This document shows, one piece after another, positions 18,424 to 28,463 of a stretch of DNA of 64,000 bases (position 1 is the stretch's first letter; the number at the start of each line of letters is the position of its first letter). The translations under genes were made by a program, and so were the position numbers. The notes below the pieces were generated by a model. It was not told the DNA's origin. It saw only the letters and a program-made list of their open reading frames with translations, and ran no database searches. This DNA comes from Roseateles asaccharophilus (GTDB taxonomy: Bacteria; Pseudomonadota; Gammaproteobacteria; Burkholderiales; Burkholderiaceae_C), in assembly GCF_004362405.1 (NCBI RefSeq), contig NZ_SNXE01000009.1:62001-126000 (forward strand). The letters are read 5' to 3'.

Positions 18424-19371
18424 TCAAGCCAGACGGCTGCCCGGCGCCAGGGGGCGAGACTGCAGGAAAGCCGCGGCCCCCAGGCGCTTGCCGCCGGCGC
18501 GCTGCAGCTCCAGCAGGCGCAGCGCGCCCTGGCCACAGGCCACCAGCAGCCCGCCGGCATCGGCCGCCAGCACCTCGCCGGGCTCGCCCCGGCCCTCGGC
18601 CGGCTCGGCCCGCCAGATCTTGAGGGTCTCGCCCTCCAGCTGGGCCTGGCCGCCCGGGAAGGGATCAAAAGCGCGCAAACGGCGCGCGATCTGGGCGGCA
18701 TCCTGCCGCCAGTCGATCGCGCTCTCGGCCTTCTCGATCTTGTGGGCGTAGCTCACGCCGGCCTCGGGCTGGGGCGTGGCCTGCAGCCCCCCACAGGCGG
18801 CCAGTTCCAGGGCCTCGACGATCAGGCGCCCGCCCAGGGCGGCCAGTCGGTCGTGCAGGCTGGCGGTCGTGTCCTCGGCGCGGATGGGCTCGCGCTCGAT
18901 CAGCAGCATGTCGCCGGTGTCCAGGCCCGCATCCATCTGCATGATGGTGATGCCGGTCTCGGCGTCGCCGGCCTCGATGGCGCGGTGGATGGGCGCGGCG
19001 CCGCGCCAGCGCGGCAGCAAGGAGGCGTGGATGTTCAGGCAGCCCAGACGCGGCAGGTCCAGCACCCATTGCGGCAGGATCAGGCCGTAGGCGGCCACCA
19101 CCATCACATCGGGGCGGGCGTCCAGCAGGGCCTGGCGGCCGGCCTCGGCCTCCTCGGGGAATTTGCCATCCAGACGCAGGCTGCGCGGCTGGGCCACGGC
19201 CACGCCCTGCTCCAGGGCGAACTGCTTGACCGGCGACGCCTGCAGCTTCATGCCACGGCCGGCGGGCCGGTCGGGCTGGGTCAGCACCAACGGGATCTCG
19301 AAGCCCGCGGCCTGCAGGCGCTCCAGCGCCACCCGGGCGAACTCGGGCGTACCGGCAAAGACGACGCGCAT
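18424..19371 (-). CDS. fmt: Methionyl-tRNA formyltransferase
   Basis: Formylates initiator Met-tRNA using 10-formyl-tetrahydrofolate. The 315-residue protein begins [14 protein letters not shown] and carries the catalytic segment [16 protein letters not shown] (Asn, His) and the Asp in [13 protein letters not shown], then the OB-fold C-terminal domain. It follows def by 10 bases, the usual def-fmt pair, so formylation and deformylation of the N-terminal Met are encoded together. The two initiator tRNA genes it serves are at 52.5-52.7 kb in this window. Confidence 0.97.
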   Translation of the reverse strand: MRVVFAGTPEFARVALERLQAAGFEIPLVLTQPDRPAGRGMKLQASPVKQFALEQGVAVAQPRSLRLDGKFPEEAEAGRQALLDARPDVMVVAAYGLILPQWVLDLPRLGCLNIHASLLPRWRGAAPIHRAIEAGDAETGITIMQMDAGLDTGDMLLIEREPIRAEDTTASLHDRLAALGGRLIVEALELAACGGLQATPQPEAGVSYAHKIEKAESAIDWRQDAAQIARRLRAFDPFPGGQAQLEGETLKIWRAEPAEGRGEPGEVLAADAGGLLVACGQGALRLLELQRAGGKRLGAAAFLQSRPLAPGSRLA

Positions 19372-19381
19372 CGCGGCGGCC

Positions 19382-19912
19382 TCAGCGGCGGCGGGCCTGA
19401 GCGGCCTGCTGCTCCTCGCGGCTCTTCTTGACCAGCTTGGTCTTGATGCGCTCGCGCTTGAGCGGGCTCAGGTACTCCACGAAAACCTTGCCCATCAGAT
19501 GGTCCATCTCATGCTGCACGCAGACGGCCAGCAGGCCCTCGGCCTCGAATTCATAGGTCTTGCCCTCGCGGTCGAGGGCGCGCACCTTGACCTTGGTGTG
19601 GCGGGGCACCTTGTCGTAGATGGTGGGCACGGAGAGGCAGCCCTCCTCGCCCTCGCTCATCTGGGTGCTGGCCTCGATGATCTCGGGGTTGATCAGCACG
19701 CGGGGCTCGTTGCGGCCCTCCGACGTGTCCATCACCAGCACGCGCTCGTGCACATCCACCTGGGTGGCGGCCAGGCCCACCCCCTCGGCGGCGTACATGG
19801 TTTCCAGCATGTCGTCGGCGAGTTGCTGGATGCGCGCATCGACCGCCGCCACCGGCTTGGCCACGGTGTGCAGACGGGCATCGGGATAACGCAGGATATT
19901 CAGGATCGCCAT
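19382..19912 (-). CDS. def: Peptide deformylase
   Basis: Removes the N-formyl group from nascent proteins. The 176-residue enzyme has the three class I motifs: [18 protein letters not shown] (metal Cys) and HEMDHLMGK (two metal His and catalytic Glu). The ATG at 19912 gives the family start [10 protein letters not shown]; the longer in-frame reading adds 66 residues of non-homologous sequence that overlap the divergent promoter region. First gene of def-fmt. Confidence 0.97.
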   Translation of the reverse strand: MAILNILRYPDARLHTVAKPVAAVDARIQQLADDMLETMYAAEGVGLAATQVDVHERVLVMDTSEGRNEPRVLINPEIIEASTQMSEGEEGCLSVPTIYDKVPRHTKVKVRALDREGKTYEFEAEGLLAVCVQHEMDHLMGKVFVEYLSPLKRERIKTKLVKKSREEQQAAQARRR

Positions 19913-20007
19913 GGACAGGATCTTCAGGGTTGGACCGGCGCTGTGGATTGCACACAACGCCGCGTTTGTAAGCGCTTGCAAGAGGCCCATCGGGTGGAGC
20001 GCATTCA

Positions 20008-20036
20008 TTGCGACCACCTGTGAATCTGGGCAGAAT
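20008..20036 (+). promoter_or_regulatory. Predicted sigma-70 promoter for the LysM protein / dprA
   Basis: TTGCGA (20008-20013), a 17-base spacer and CAGAAT (20031-20036) match four of six bases in each hexamer. The promoter sits in the def/LysM divergent gap about 125 bases before the LysM start. No other convincing signal is seen in this gap. Confidence 0.45.
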
Positions 20037-20163
20037 CCCCTCAAGCCAGGCCGGATTTTCGCCGATCTTGGAATGAGCCTCCAGGATGAGGCTCTATCAC
20101 CCCTTTTCAATGAGACAGCGCCAGCCCGGAAGCCGCGGGCCTCGCGGCGCGGGAGCGAGCTTG

Positions 20164-21327
20164 ATGACCCAGAGGCGGCACTACAGCCAGTTCATGCCCC
20201 TGCTGCCCCTGGCGGCGGCCCTGCTGACAACGCCCGCCCTGGCGGCCAACTACCCCATCACCGCCAACCAACGCCAGACCGCCGAGCAGGTCGCCCAGGC
20301 CGGCGTGCCCTTGTCGGAGCTCGCGCCCAACGCGCCCGACGCTCACACCGTCAAACCCGGTGACACGCTGTGGGACATCTCCAAGCTCTTTCTCACCAGC
20401 CCCTGGCGCTGGCCCGAGCTCTGGGGCATGAACCGCGAGCAGATCAACAACCCCCATCTGATCTACCCGGGACAGGTGCTGGTGCTGGTCAAGCGCGATG
20501 GACGCGCCCAGCTTCAGCTCGCCCAGGCCCACGGGAGCAGCGCTCCCGACGGCACGGTCAAGCTGAGCCCGCAGATCCGGTCCAGCCAGCAGGACGCGAA
20601 CCCCATCACGGCCATCCCGCAGCATCTGATCGAGCCCTTCCTGAACGAGGCCATCGTTTTCGACAGCGATGAGCTGGCGACGGCGCCGCGCATCGTGGCG
20701 GCCCAGGAGGGGCGCGTCATGCTGTCCAAGGGCGATATAGCTTATGCCCGCGGCGAACTGAGCCAGGTCAAGGACTACCGGGTTTTCCGCAGCGCACGCC
20801 CGCTGCGGGACCCCAGCACCCGCGAGATCCTGGGCTACGAGGCGCCCTACCTGGGCACGGCCGAGCTCACCCGCGCCGGCGAGAACCGCGAGCAGGCCAA
20901 TGGCAAGACCGAGATCGTCCCGGCCACCCTGCGCATCATGTCCAACAAGCAGGAAATCGGCGTGGGTGATCGGCTCTCGCCCGTGCCGCAGCGCAACTTC
21001 TCGCGCTATGTCCCGCATGCACCGGCCCAGCCCATCTCCGGTCAGATCGTTTCCGTCTATGGCGACGCCCTGAGCGCGGGCCAGAACCAGATCGTGGCCT
21101 TGAATCGGGGCTCTCGCGACGGGCTGGAACGCGGCCATGTGCTGGCTCTCTGGCGCGACGGACGGCGGGTGACCGATCGCACCGCGGAAAAGCGCGAGGA
21201 GATCAAGCTGCCGGACGAGCGGCACGGCGTGCTCTTCGTGTTCCAGACCTATTCGCGCGTGTCCTACGCCCTGATCATCTCCGTCCAGGAACCCGTGGGC
21301 GCGGGTGACCGCTTCACCCAGCCCTGA
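20164..21327 (+). CDS. Exported LysM peptidoglycan-binding protein
   Basis: A 387-residue exported protein. The start at 20164 ([10 protein letters not shown]) gives a standard signal peptide with cleavage after LAA near residue 30; the upstream in-frame ATG would bury it. A LysM domain follows: [16 protein letters not shown] to [14 protein letters not shown], binding glycan in the cell wall. The remaining 250 residues contain beta-rich segments without a recognised catalytic motif. Genes of this type stand directly upstream of dprA in many Burkholderiales, as here, 16 bases apart, but no functional link to natural transformation is established. Confidence 0.88.
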   Translation: MTQRRHYSQFMPLLPLAAALLTTPALAANYPITANQRQTAEQVAQAGVPLSELAPNAPDAHTVKPGDTLWDISKLFLTSPWRWPELWGMNREQINNPHLIYPGQVLVLVKRDGRAQLQLAQAHGSSAPDGTVKLSPQIRSSQQDANPITAIPQHLIEPFLNEAIVFDSDELATAPRIVAAQEGRVMLSKGDIAYARGELSQVKDYRVFRSARPLRDPSTREILGYEAPYLGTAELTRAGENREQANGKTEIVPATLRIMSNKQEIGVGDRLSPVPQRNFSRYVPHAPAQPISGQIVSVYGDALSAGQNQIVALNRGSRDGLERGHVLALWRDGRRVTDRTAEKREEIKLPDERHGVLFVFQTYSRVSYALIISVQEPVGAGDRFTQP

Positions 21328-21343
21328 CCCAGGCGGCGCCATC

Positions 21344-22477
21344 ATGGAGCGCCGCGAACTTGCCGCCTGGCTACGCTTGCAGCTCACGCCGGGCCTTGGA
21401 TCTGCCGCCCAGCGCCGCCTGCTGGCCGCACTGGGCACGCCCGAGCAGATCCTGGCCGCCCCGCCTGCGGCCCATCGCAGCGTGCTGACACCGGCCGTGG
21501 CCGCCGCCCTGGCGCAGGAGCCGCCGGGGCTGGCGGAACTGCTGGACCGCAGCTGGAACTGGTTGCAGGCCTCGCCCCGCCGCCAGCTACTCAGCCTGGG
21601 TGATGCCCGCTATCCCGCCTCCCTGCTCCAGACCGCCGACCCACCGCCCCTGCTCTACGCGGAGGGCCAGCTGGATTGGCTGCATGTGCCCGCGCTGGCC
21701 ATTGTTGGCAGCCGGCGCCCCACCGCCCAGGGGCGGGATACGGCTCGCGAACTGGCTCACGACCTGGCCGAGGCCGGCCTGTGCATCGTCTCCGGCCTGG
21801 CACTGGGCATAGACGGCGCCGCGCATGAGGGGGCACTGCAAGGCGGCGGCGGCACCATCGCCGTGCTGGGCACCGGACTGGACCGGCTGTATCCCCCCAC
21901 GCACCGCGCCCTCGGCCTGCGCATCGCCGAGCAGGGTCTGCTGCTCAGCGAATACCCGCCGGGCACGCCGCCACTGCCCGCCCATTTCCCGCGGCGCAAC
22001 CGCATCATTGCCGGCCTGAGTCAGGGCTGCCTGGTGGTTGAAGCAGCCCTGCAGTCGGGATCCCTGATCACAGCCCGCCTGGCGGCCGAGGCGGGGCGCG
22101 AGGTCTTTGCCGTGCCGGGCTCCATCCATGCCGCGCAGAGCCGTGGCTGCCACGCCCTGCTGCGAGAGGGCGCCAAGCTGGTGGAAACCGCCCTGGATGT
22201 GCTGGAAGAGCTGCACCCGACCCGGCCCCGCCCGCCTCGCGGCCCGGCCGCGCGTGCCACACCCCTCGTCGAGCCCGCCAGCCCCGCCCCCCAGCTCCCG
22301 CCGACCCTGGAAGCGGTGCTGGCGGCCATGGGTCACGACCCGGTCAGCCTGGATGCGCTGCAGGCTCGCGGCGGCTGGCCCACCGGTGAGCTGAATGCCC
22401 TGTTGCTGGAGCTGGAGCTGGCCGGTGCGGTGGCCCGCCTGCCAGGCTCCCTGTTCCAGCGCCGCGCCCAGGGCTGA
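21344..22477 (+). CDS. dprA: DNA-processing protein DprA
   Basis: Protects incoming single-stranded DNA and loads RecA in natural transformation. The 377-residue protein has a SAM-like N-terminal helical part, the Rossmann-type core (AIVGSRRPTAQGRD; IVSGLALGIDGAAHEGAL; FPRRNRIIAGLS) and a C-terminal winged-helix domain (about 310-377) after a Pro-rich linker. The ATG at 21344 is chosen because it gives the family start ERRELAAWLRL; a slightly earlier ATG lies inside the LysM gene. It implies the organism has at least part of the competence machinery. Confidence 0.96.
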   Translation: MERRELAAWLRLQLTPGLGSAAQRRLLAALGTPEQILAAPPAAHRSVLTPAVAAALAQEPPGLAELLDRSWNWLQASPRRQLLSLGDARYPASLLQTADPPPLLYAEGQLDWLHVPALAIVGSRRPTAQGRDTARELAHDLAEAGLCIVSGLALGIDGAAHEGALQGGGGTIAVLGTGLDRLYPPTHRALGLRIAEQGLLLSEYPPGTPPLPAHFPRRNRIIAGLSQGCLVVEAALQSGSLITARLAAEAGREVFAVPGSIHAAQSRGCHALLREGAKLVETALDVLEELHPTRPRPPRGPAARATPLVEPASPAPQLPPTLEAVLAAMGHDPVSLDALQARGGWPTGELNALLLELELAGAVARLPGSLFQRRAQG

Positions 22478-22563
22478 AACCGGGGCGATCCGCCGCTAGT
22501 CGACGGCCGAACTGCGCGGTTTTCGCGCGGCTGTTGGCGTCCCGGGGCTTTTGGGGGGTGGGT

Positions 22564-22569
22564 TATAGT
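22564..22569 (+). promoter_or_regulatory. Possible -10 element immediately upstream of smg (leaderless start)
   Basis: TATAGT ends 6 bases before the smg ATG, so transcription would start at or next to the A of ATG. No Shine-Dalgarno sequence is visible in GGTTATAGTGCTTGC. No clear -35 hexamer is present at 17 bases. Seen directly; the leaderless interpretation is inference. Confidence 0.35.
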
Positions 22570-22575
22570 GCTTGC

Positions 22576-23028
22576 ATGTTCGACGTGCTGGTCTATCTCT
22601 ACGAAACCTATTGGCGCCCGGACGCCTGCCCGGACCACGCCCAGCTGACCCGCAAGCTCTCTGCCGTCGGCTTCGAACGCGATGAAATTCAGGAGGCCCT
22701 GTCCTGGCTGGACGGGCTGGCCGCGACGGCCGGCAGCCATCAGGGCGAACAGGGCCGGCTCAGCCTGCGCGTCTACTCCAAGGACGAGCTGGAGCACCTG
22801 GGCGAGGCCTCGGTGGGCTTCATCAGCTTTCTGGAATCGGCCGGCGTGCTGCCGCCGCCCATGCGTGAGATTGTGGTCGATCGTGCCATGGCCATTCCCG
22901 GCGCCCCGCTGGATCTGGAGGACCTGAAGATCATCGTGCTGATGGTCTTCTGGAGCCTGGGCGAGGAGCCCGACGCCCTGATCCTGGACGAGCTCTTCGT
23001 CGCGCCGGAAGAGCGCTTGATCCACTGA
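22576..23028 (+). CDS. smg: Smg family protein (DUF494)
   Basis: A 150-residue protein with the conserved start FDVLVYLYETYWRP and the LDLEDLKIIVLMVFWS segment of DUF494. Smg proteins occur next to dprA and often topA in proteobacteria; the molecular function is unknown. The start is fixed by the family N terminus. It lies 98 bases after dprA. It may have its own promoter, as the -10-like element abuts the start codon. Confidence 0.92.
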   Translation: MFDVLVYLYETYWRPDACPDHAQLTRKLSAVGFERDEIQEALSWLDGLAATAGSHQGEQGRLSLRVYSKDELEHLGEASVGFISFLESAGVLPPPMREIVVDRAMAIPGAPLDLEDLKIIVLMVFWSLGEEPDALILDELFVAPEERLIH

Positions 23029-23068
23029 AACCTGGCAGGCGGCTGTTGTCGCCCTCCCGCCCCACCCG

Positions 23069-25369
23069 CTAGTTCAGCAAGCGACTGGGATCCGCATCCA
23101 GCTTGGCCAGGGCATTGCGCGTGGCCTTGACGGTCAGGGCCTCGTCCTGAGCCGGCAACAGCAGGCCGGCCTGCAGGAAGGCCGCCAGGCGGCTGAGCTG
23201 GAAGAGCACGCCGCGCCCCTGAGGCGAGACAAAGAGCGTGAGCTGGTGGCGCATGCCGCGCCAGGCCAGCTGCACGGCCTCGTTCCGCCCCCGATAGTCC
23301 AGCATGTACCAGCTGCCCACCTGCAGCTCCCGGGCCCAGGCCAGCATGGCCGGCGTGGGGGTGGAGCCGCCCTCGGCCACCACCTCCAGATCCTCGCTTT
23401 CATGGCCCGAGAGGTCGCGCACCAGCGACTCGTTGATCTCCAGGCCCCCCTCGGGCAGCAGGGCCTCCAGGGCCTGGAGCTGATCCATCAGCTCCTCCAG
23501 ACGCTCGCGCGGGATGGTGGCGGCCTTGGCCGTGAAGGCGGCCGCCAGGGAGTTGTTGAGGGCGCGAATCTGCTCGTCCTGCTTGCTGGCGGGCAGGCCG
23601 GCCTGGCCCATGCCATCGCGCAGGGTCTTGAGCAGGGGCGGCAGCCGGCGGATCACCTCGGCCCGCTCCTCACGCGAGACCTTGGCGCTGGCGGACCAGA
23701 TGAGGTCGGCTGCCGCGCGCTTCATGGCCTTGGTCTCCTCGGAGTGCGCGGCGGTGCGCACGGCCGTGACCGCCAGCACATCGGCCCACACCTGGAACAG
23801 GAACTCACGGACTCCATCCTGCACCGGCACCTCATTGAGCATCTTGCGCAGCTCGATGGTGTACTGGATGGCCAGGGTCTCACGCTGCTCCACCTGCTGG
23901 GCCAGGGACACGCCCTTCATGGAGGCCTGGTTCTCGTTCTCGAAGTAGTTATCCAGGAACTTCTCGAATTCGGTGAGCACGGTCTGGAACACACGCCGGC
24001 CGGTGTCGGGATAGGCCTCGACCACCTGCACGATGCGCTTGATCTCGCGCTCAAGCGCCTCGCCCACACCGCTGCCGGACTGGGTGTTGAAGCCCATGAC
24101 ACATGCGCCCATGCGGTCGATCAGGGCACGGGCCGGATGGTCGGCCGCGGCAAAGAAGTCGGGCTCGCTAACCGCCACCCGCAGCACCGGCATCTGCAGG
24201 CGCGCAAACCAGACCCGCACCGAGGCCGGAATGCGCTCCTCCTGCAGGATGCTCTGAAACAGCAGGGCCACGATTTCGATGGTGGCGCGCTCGGCCGGCG
24301 TGCCGGCCGCTTGCTTGAGCACCTGCTTGAAAGCCTGGCTGCGCGCGTTCAGCTCCTCCAGCTGCTGGGCGGCGGGCAACTCGATATCCGGCGCGCTCGC
24401 GGCTTGGCTGCGCCTGTGCATGGCTTCCTGCGCGTGATGCATGGCCGCCGCCAGGCGCGAGGGGCGGGCCTGCTCCAGGCTGGGCGGCTGCGACATCAGC
24501 ACCGTGGGTGCGTGGGAGGTGGGCGTGGCGGCAGCGAAGCCTGGCACCTGGCGGCTGACCACGCGCTGCAGCAAGGCCATGACTTCGCCGGCGGCCGCAC
24601 TGGCCTGGCTGCGCTGCAGCTCGGTCGGCGCCACCTGCCGCGCCATGAAGGGGGTTTCGCCGGCCGCGTCCGAGGGGCCGCGCCCCGCGGCGCCGCTGCC
24701 GCCCGACTCCGCGGTGCGCCGGATAAAGGGGCGCAGATCGACCTCGGGCATCACCCCCTGGTCGATCAGCCAGTGATTGGTCTCGTGATAGGCGCCACCC
24801 AGGAGCTGGGCCAACTCAAGGTGCAAGGGCGCCTTGAGCAACTGCCACTCGGACGAGCCCAGGCCGCTGCGATACCAGGCATCCAAGGCCACACTGGCCA
24901 CCACATGGGCACGCAGCAGATCATCGGTCCCCAGCTCGTCGCGCCCCTCCAGCTGCTGGATGCGGGTGCGCAGATCGGTGAACTCCCAGGACGCCTTGTC
25001 CATCATGGCCAGGGCAAGGCGGGAGGCAATGATCTCGCGCTCGATGGTGTCGTCGTCCACCAAAGACAAGGCCGCCGTCAGGCTGCTGGGGCCTTGTGCG
25101 GCGGCGGCGCGGGCATCACAGACACCACCGGGCGATGCGGCCTGCCTCAGCCCGGCGGCAAAACCAAGCTGCCAGCCCGGCCCATGCTGGTTCCAGGCCG
25201 CCACACCATCACGCCGCGCCTGGGCCACGTGGTACTCGGCGGGCAGCAGCAGCAGTTGCTGGGCGGCCTCGCCCAGGACACTGCCGACCTGCACGATCCC
25301 ACGTACCAGGGCATCCAGATAGACACGCCGCGCTTGGGAAGCCAGGGCTTGTTGGCGGGCGGCGGTCAT
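23069..25369 (-). CDS. DUF1631 family protein
   Basis: A 766-residue mostly helical cytosolic protein. It matches the large DUF1631 family typical of beta- and gammaproteobacteria: a middle segment (RVWFARLQMPVLRVAVSEPDFFA, HPARALIDRMG) and a C-terminal PilZ-like half with GSWYMLDYRGRNEAVQLAWRG and LFVSPQGRGVLFQLSRLA. The C-terminal part could bind c-di-GMP in relatives, but the canonical RxxxR...DxSxxG PilZ motif is not clearly present here. Between roughly residues 215 and 340 lies a low-complexity Ala/Ser/Pro linker. Function is unknown. It is convergent with smg and sits 38 bases beyond secF in the same direction. Confidence 0.82.
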   Translation of the reverse strand: MTAARQQALASQARRVYLDALVRGIVQVGSVLGEAAQQLLLLPAEYHVAQARRDGVAAWNQHGPGWQLGFAAGLRQAASPGGVCDARAAAAQGPSSLTAALSLVDDDTIEREIIASRLALAMMDKASWEFTDLRTRIQQLEGRDELGTDDLLRAHVVASVALDAWYRSGLGSSEWQLLKAPLHLELAQLLGGAYHETNHWLIDQGVMPEVDLRPFIRRTAESGGSGAAGRGPSDAAGETPFMARQVAPTELQRSQASAAAGEVMALLQRVVSRQVPGFAAATPTSHAPTVLMSQPPSLEQARPSRLAAAMHHAQEAMHRRSQAASAPDIELPAAQQLEELNARSQAFKQVLKQAAGTPAERATIEIVALLFQSILQEERIPASVRVWFARLQMPVLRVAVSEPDFFAAADHPARALIDRMGACVMGFNTQSGSGVGEALEREIKRIVQVVEAYPDTGRRVFQTVLTEFEKFLDNYFENENQASMKGVSLAQQVEQRETLAIQYTIELRKMLNEVPVQDGVREFLFQVWADVLAVTAVRTAAHSEETKAMKRAAADLIWSASAKVSREERAEVIRRLPPLLKTLRDGMGQAGLPASKQDEQIRALNNSLAAAFTAKAATIPRERLEELMDQLQALEALLPEGGLEINESLVRDLSGHESEDLEVVAEGGSTPTPAMLAWARELQVGSWYMLDYRGRNEAVQLAWRGMRHQLTLFVSPQGRGVLFQLSRLAAFLQAGLLLPAQDEALTVKATRNALAKLDADPSRLLN

Positions 25370-25407
25370 GTAGGCGAATAGCGGCGCATCAGGATTTGCA
25401 AATGACT

Positions 25408-26442
25408 CTACACCACCGCTCCGGCGTTGGGATCGTCAGGGTCCTCCTTGTTGACCGGACCCTTGATCAGATCCTCGCGCTTGACGCCCAGCCACATGGC
25501 GATCGCTGCGGCCACGAACACGGAGGAGTAGATGCCGAAGCAGATGCCGATGGTCAGGGCCAGGGCAAAGTGGTGCAGGGTCGGACCGCCGAAGATCAGC
25601 ATGGACAGCACCACCAGCTGGGTCGAGCCGTGCGTGATGATGGTGCGGCTCATGGTGGAGGTGATCGCGTGGTCGATCACCTGCGGCGTGTCCAGCTTGC
25701 GGTACTTGCGGAAGGCTTCGCGCACCCGGTCAAAGATCACCACCGACTCGTTCACCGAATAGCCCAGCACCGCCAGCACCGCCGCCAGCACCGCCAGCGA
25801 GAACTCCCACTGGAAGAAGGCGAAGAAGCCCAGGATGATGATGACGTCGTGCAGGTTGGCGATGATGCCGGCCACGCCGAACTTCCACTCGAAGCGTATG
25901 GCCAGGTAGATCACGATGCCCAGCACCGTGAAGCCCAGGGCCTTGGCCGCGTCCCAGGCCAGCTCGGCACCGACGGCCGGACCCACCACCTCGGAGCGCG
26001 AGAGCTTGATCGGCTCGACCTGGCTGGCATTGGTGCAGACCGGCTTGCTGATGGCCTCGCCCTTGTCGCTGATCAGCTGGCGCACGCTCACGGTGCCGTC
26101 CTCGGCCTTGCAGAGCTCGGCGAAGACCTTGTCCACCACCTCGGTCTGTTTCTCGCCTTCACGCACGGGCAGGCGGATCATCACATCGCGCGAGCTGCCG
26201 AAGTTCTGCACCTGAATTTCGCCATAGCCCATCTTCTCAATGGTCTGGCGGATCTTCTCGGTATTGGCGGCTTGCGGCGTCTCGACCTCCATCACCGTCC
26301 CGCCGGTGAACTCGATGGAGAAGTGCAGGCCGCGGGTGACCAGGAAGAACACCGCGACGGCAAAGGTGATGAAGGAGATCGCGTTGAACAGCAACGCGTG
26401 CTTCATGAACGGGATATCCCGTTTGATGCGGAACAATTCCAT
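25408..26442 (-). CDS. secF: Protein translocase subunit SecF
   Basis: A 344-residue inner-membrane RND-like subunit that, with SecD and YajC, uses the proton gradient to help pull proteins through SecYEG. It shows the first transmembrane helix, a periplasmic part with GLHFSIEFTGGTVMEV, then five membrane helices with GYSVNESVVIFDRVREAFRK, the SecD/F signature. It follows secD by 17 bases. Full length. Confidence 0.97.
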   Translation of the reverse strand: MELFRIKRDIPFMKHALLFNAISFITFAVAVFFLVTRGLHFSIEFTGGTVMEVETPQAANTEKIRQTIEKMGYGEIQVQNFGSSRDVMIRLPVREGEKQTEVVDKVFAELCKAEDGTVSVRQLISDKGEAISKPVCTNASQVEPIKLSRSEVVGPAVGAELAWDAAKALGFTVLGIVIYLAIRFEWKFGVAGIIANLHDVIIILGFFAFFQWEFSLAVLAAVLAVLGYSVNESVVIFDRVREAFRKYRKLDTPQVIDHAITSTMSRTIITHGSTQLVVLSMLIFGGPTLHHFALALTIGICFGIYSSVFVAAAIAMWLGVKREDLIKGPVNKEDPDDPNAGAVV

Positions 26443-26459
26443 GTCTGTGTATCCCTTGC

Positions 26460-28337
26460 TCAGACCTTGGGGGCCTCAGGCGCCTGGGGCGCCGGCTTCC
26501 ACACCTGACCGATGGCCAGGGACTTGAGCTTCTTCTTGCGGCCGTACCACAGGTTCACCAAGGCACGGGAGAACACCACCGAGGACAGCAGCGAGGTCAG
26601 GATGCCCAGGCAATGCACCACGGCAAAGCCCTTGATGGGACCCGAACCGAAGGCCAGCAGCGCCACGCCCGCGATCAGGGTGGTGACGTTGGAGTCCAGA
26701 ATGGTGGCGAAGGCACGCTCATAGCCGGCGTGGATGGCGGCCTGCGGACTGGCGCCGTTGCGCAGCTCCTCGCGGATGCGCTCGTTGATCAGCACATTGG
26801 AGTCGATGGCCATGCCCAGGGCCAAGGCCATGGCGGCAATGCCGGGCAGGCTCATGGTGGCCTGCAGCATGGACAGCAGGGCCATCAGCAGCAGCAGGTT
26901 GAAGCCCAGGGCCAGGGAAGAGAACAGGCCGAAGAGCATGTAGTACACGCACATGAACACGGCAACCGCCACAAAGCCCCAGGTCACGCTGTTGATGCCC
27001 TTGGCAATGTTCTCGGCACCCAGGCTGGGGCCGATGGTGCGCTCCTCGATGATCTCCATGGGCGCGGCCAGCGAGCCGGCGCGCAGCAGCAGGGCCGTGT
27101 CATTGGCCTCCTGCGTGCTCATGGCGCCAGTGATCTGGAAGCGATTGCCCAGCTCGGAATTGATGCGCGGCGCCGTGACGACTTCACCCTTGCCCTTCTC
27201 GAACAGGATGATGGCCATGCGTTTGCCGATGTTCTCGCGCGAGACCTCCTTCATGATGCGGGCGCCCTTGGCGTCCACGGTCAGATTGACCGAAGGGTTC
27301 TGGTTCTCGTCGAAGCCGGCCTGGGCGTCGTTCAGGTTGTCACCGGTCAGCACCACCTGGCGCTTGACGATGATGGGGCCGAAGCCGCGGTCCATATAGC
27401 GCTCGGTCCCGAAGGGCACGGGGCCGGAGCCGCTGAGTGCGGCTTGGGCCTCGGCGCTGTCGTCCACCATGCGCAGCTCCAGCGTGGCGGTGCGGCCGAT
27501 GATGTCCTTGGCGCGGGCCGTGTCCTGCACGCCGGGGAGTTGCACGACGATGCGGTCCAGGCCCGATTGCTGGATCACCGGCTCGGTGGTGCCCAGCTCG
27601 TTGACGCGGTTGTGCAGTGTGGTGATGTTCTGCTTGAGTGCCGCTTCCTGCACCGCGGCCTGGGCCTGGGGCTTGAGGCTGCCGGTCAGCGCCGGTTCGG
27701 CGGCCGAGCCGGTGGGCTCCCACTGAACATCGGGCAGCGAGTCCGTCAGCAGACGGCGGGCAGATTCCAGCGTCTGGGCGTCGCGGAAGGCGACCACCAC
27801 GCTATTGCCATCCCGGCTGATGCCGGCATGGCGGATGTTCTTTTCGCGCAGCTGGCTGCGCACATCACCGGTCAGGGCATCGGCCTTCTTGGTGAGGGCG
27901 GCCTTCATGTCCACCTGCATCAGGAAGTGCACGCCACCACGCAGGTCCAGCCCCAGATACATGGGGAAGGCATGCAGCTTGGACAGCCATTGCGGCGAGC
28001 GCGAGAGCAGGTTGAGTGCGACGATGTAGCTCGGATCGGCCGGATCGCGATTGACCGCCTTGGCGATCACGTCCTTGGCCTTGATCTGCGTGTCGGTATC
28101 GGCAAAGCGCGCCTTGATCGAGGTGCCGTCAAGCTGCACAAAGTCAGCCTCGATGCCGGCGCTCTTGAGCGCCTCTTCAATCCGGCCCACCATGGCGCTG
28201 TCAACCTTGACGGTCACCTTGGCGCTGGAGACCTGAACGGCCGGCGCCTCGCCGAAGAAATTGGGCAGCGTGTAGATGGTGCCGATCAGCAGCGCGACGA
28301 TCAGCATCGCGTACTTCCACAGCGGGTAACGGTTCAT
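26460..28337 (-). CDS. secD: Protein translocase subunit SecD
   Basis: The 625-residue partner of SecF. It has an N-terminal transmembrane helix (YAMLIVALLIGTIYTLP), the LGLDLRGGVHFLMQVD motif, the large periplasmic P1 head, and the C-terminal five-helix bundle with ALGMAIDSNVLINERIREE. The ATG at 28337 gives the conserved start MNRYPLWKY; the longer frame adds 15 residues. Order yajC-secD-secF, all on the - strand, is the normal operon. Confidence 0.97.
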   Translation of the reverse strand: MNRYPLWKYAMLIVALLIGTIYTLPNFFGEAPAVQVSSAKVTVKVDSAMVGRIEEALKSAGIEADFVQLDGTSIKARFADTDTQIKAKDVIAKAVNRDPADPSYIVALNLLSRSPQWLSKLHAFPMYLGLDLRGGVHFLMQVDMKAALTKKADALTGDVRSQLREKNIRHAGISRDGNSVVVAFRDAQTLESARRLLTDSLPDVQWEPTGSAAEPALTGSLKPQAQAAVQEAALKQNITTLHNRVNELGTTEPVIQQSGLDRIVVQLPGVQDTARAKDIIGRTATLELRMVDDSAEAQAALSGSGPVPFGTERYMDRGFGPIIVKRQVVLTGDNLNDAQAGFDENQNPSVNLTVDAKGARIMKEVSRENIGKRMAIILFEKGKGEVVTAPRINSELGNRFQITGAMSTQEANDTALLLRAGSLAAPMEIIEERTIGPSLGAENIAKGINSVTWGFVAVAVFMCVYYMLFGLFSSLALGFNLLLLMALLSMLQATMSLPGIAAMALALGMAIDSNVLINERIREELRNGASPQAAIHAGYERAFATILDSNVTTLIAGVALLAFGSGPIKGFAVVHCLGILTSLLSSVVFSRALVNLWYGRKKKLKSLAIGQVWKPAPQAPEAPKV

Positions 28338-28463
28338 GAGGACATCCTCTGAGGCCTGCGCCTGAAACAAGCCCGGCACCATGAGCTCACGGCGCCGGGC
28401 TGGGCGGATGGGGCGCAGCCGCGCCTCATCCTGGTCAAAGTGCTGGAAGTGCTGGGCGGCGAA

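Noticed and set aside
23246-25381. A 711-codon + strand open frame
   Set aside because: Antisense to the DUF1631 gene, low-complexity His/Gln/Gly composition, and no ribosome-binding site. Same effect as for the frames at 26613-28352, 32810-34267, 38841-40352 and 42279-44219.
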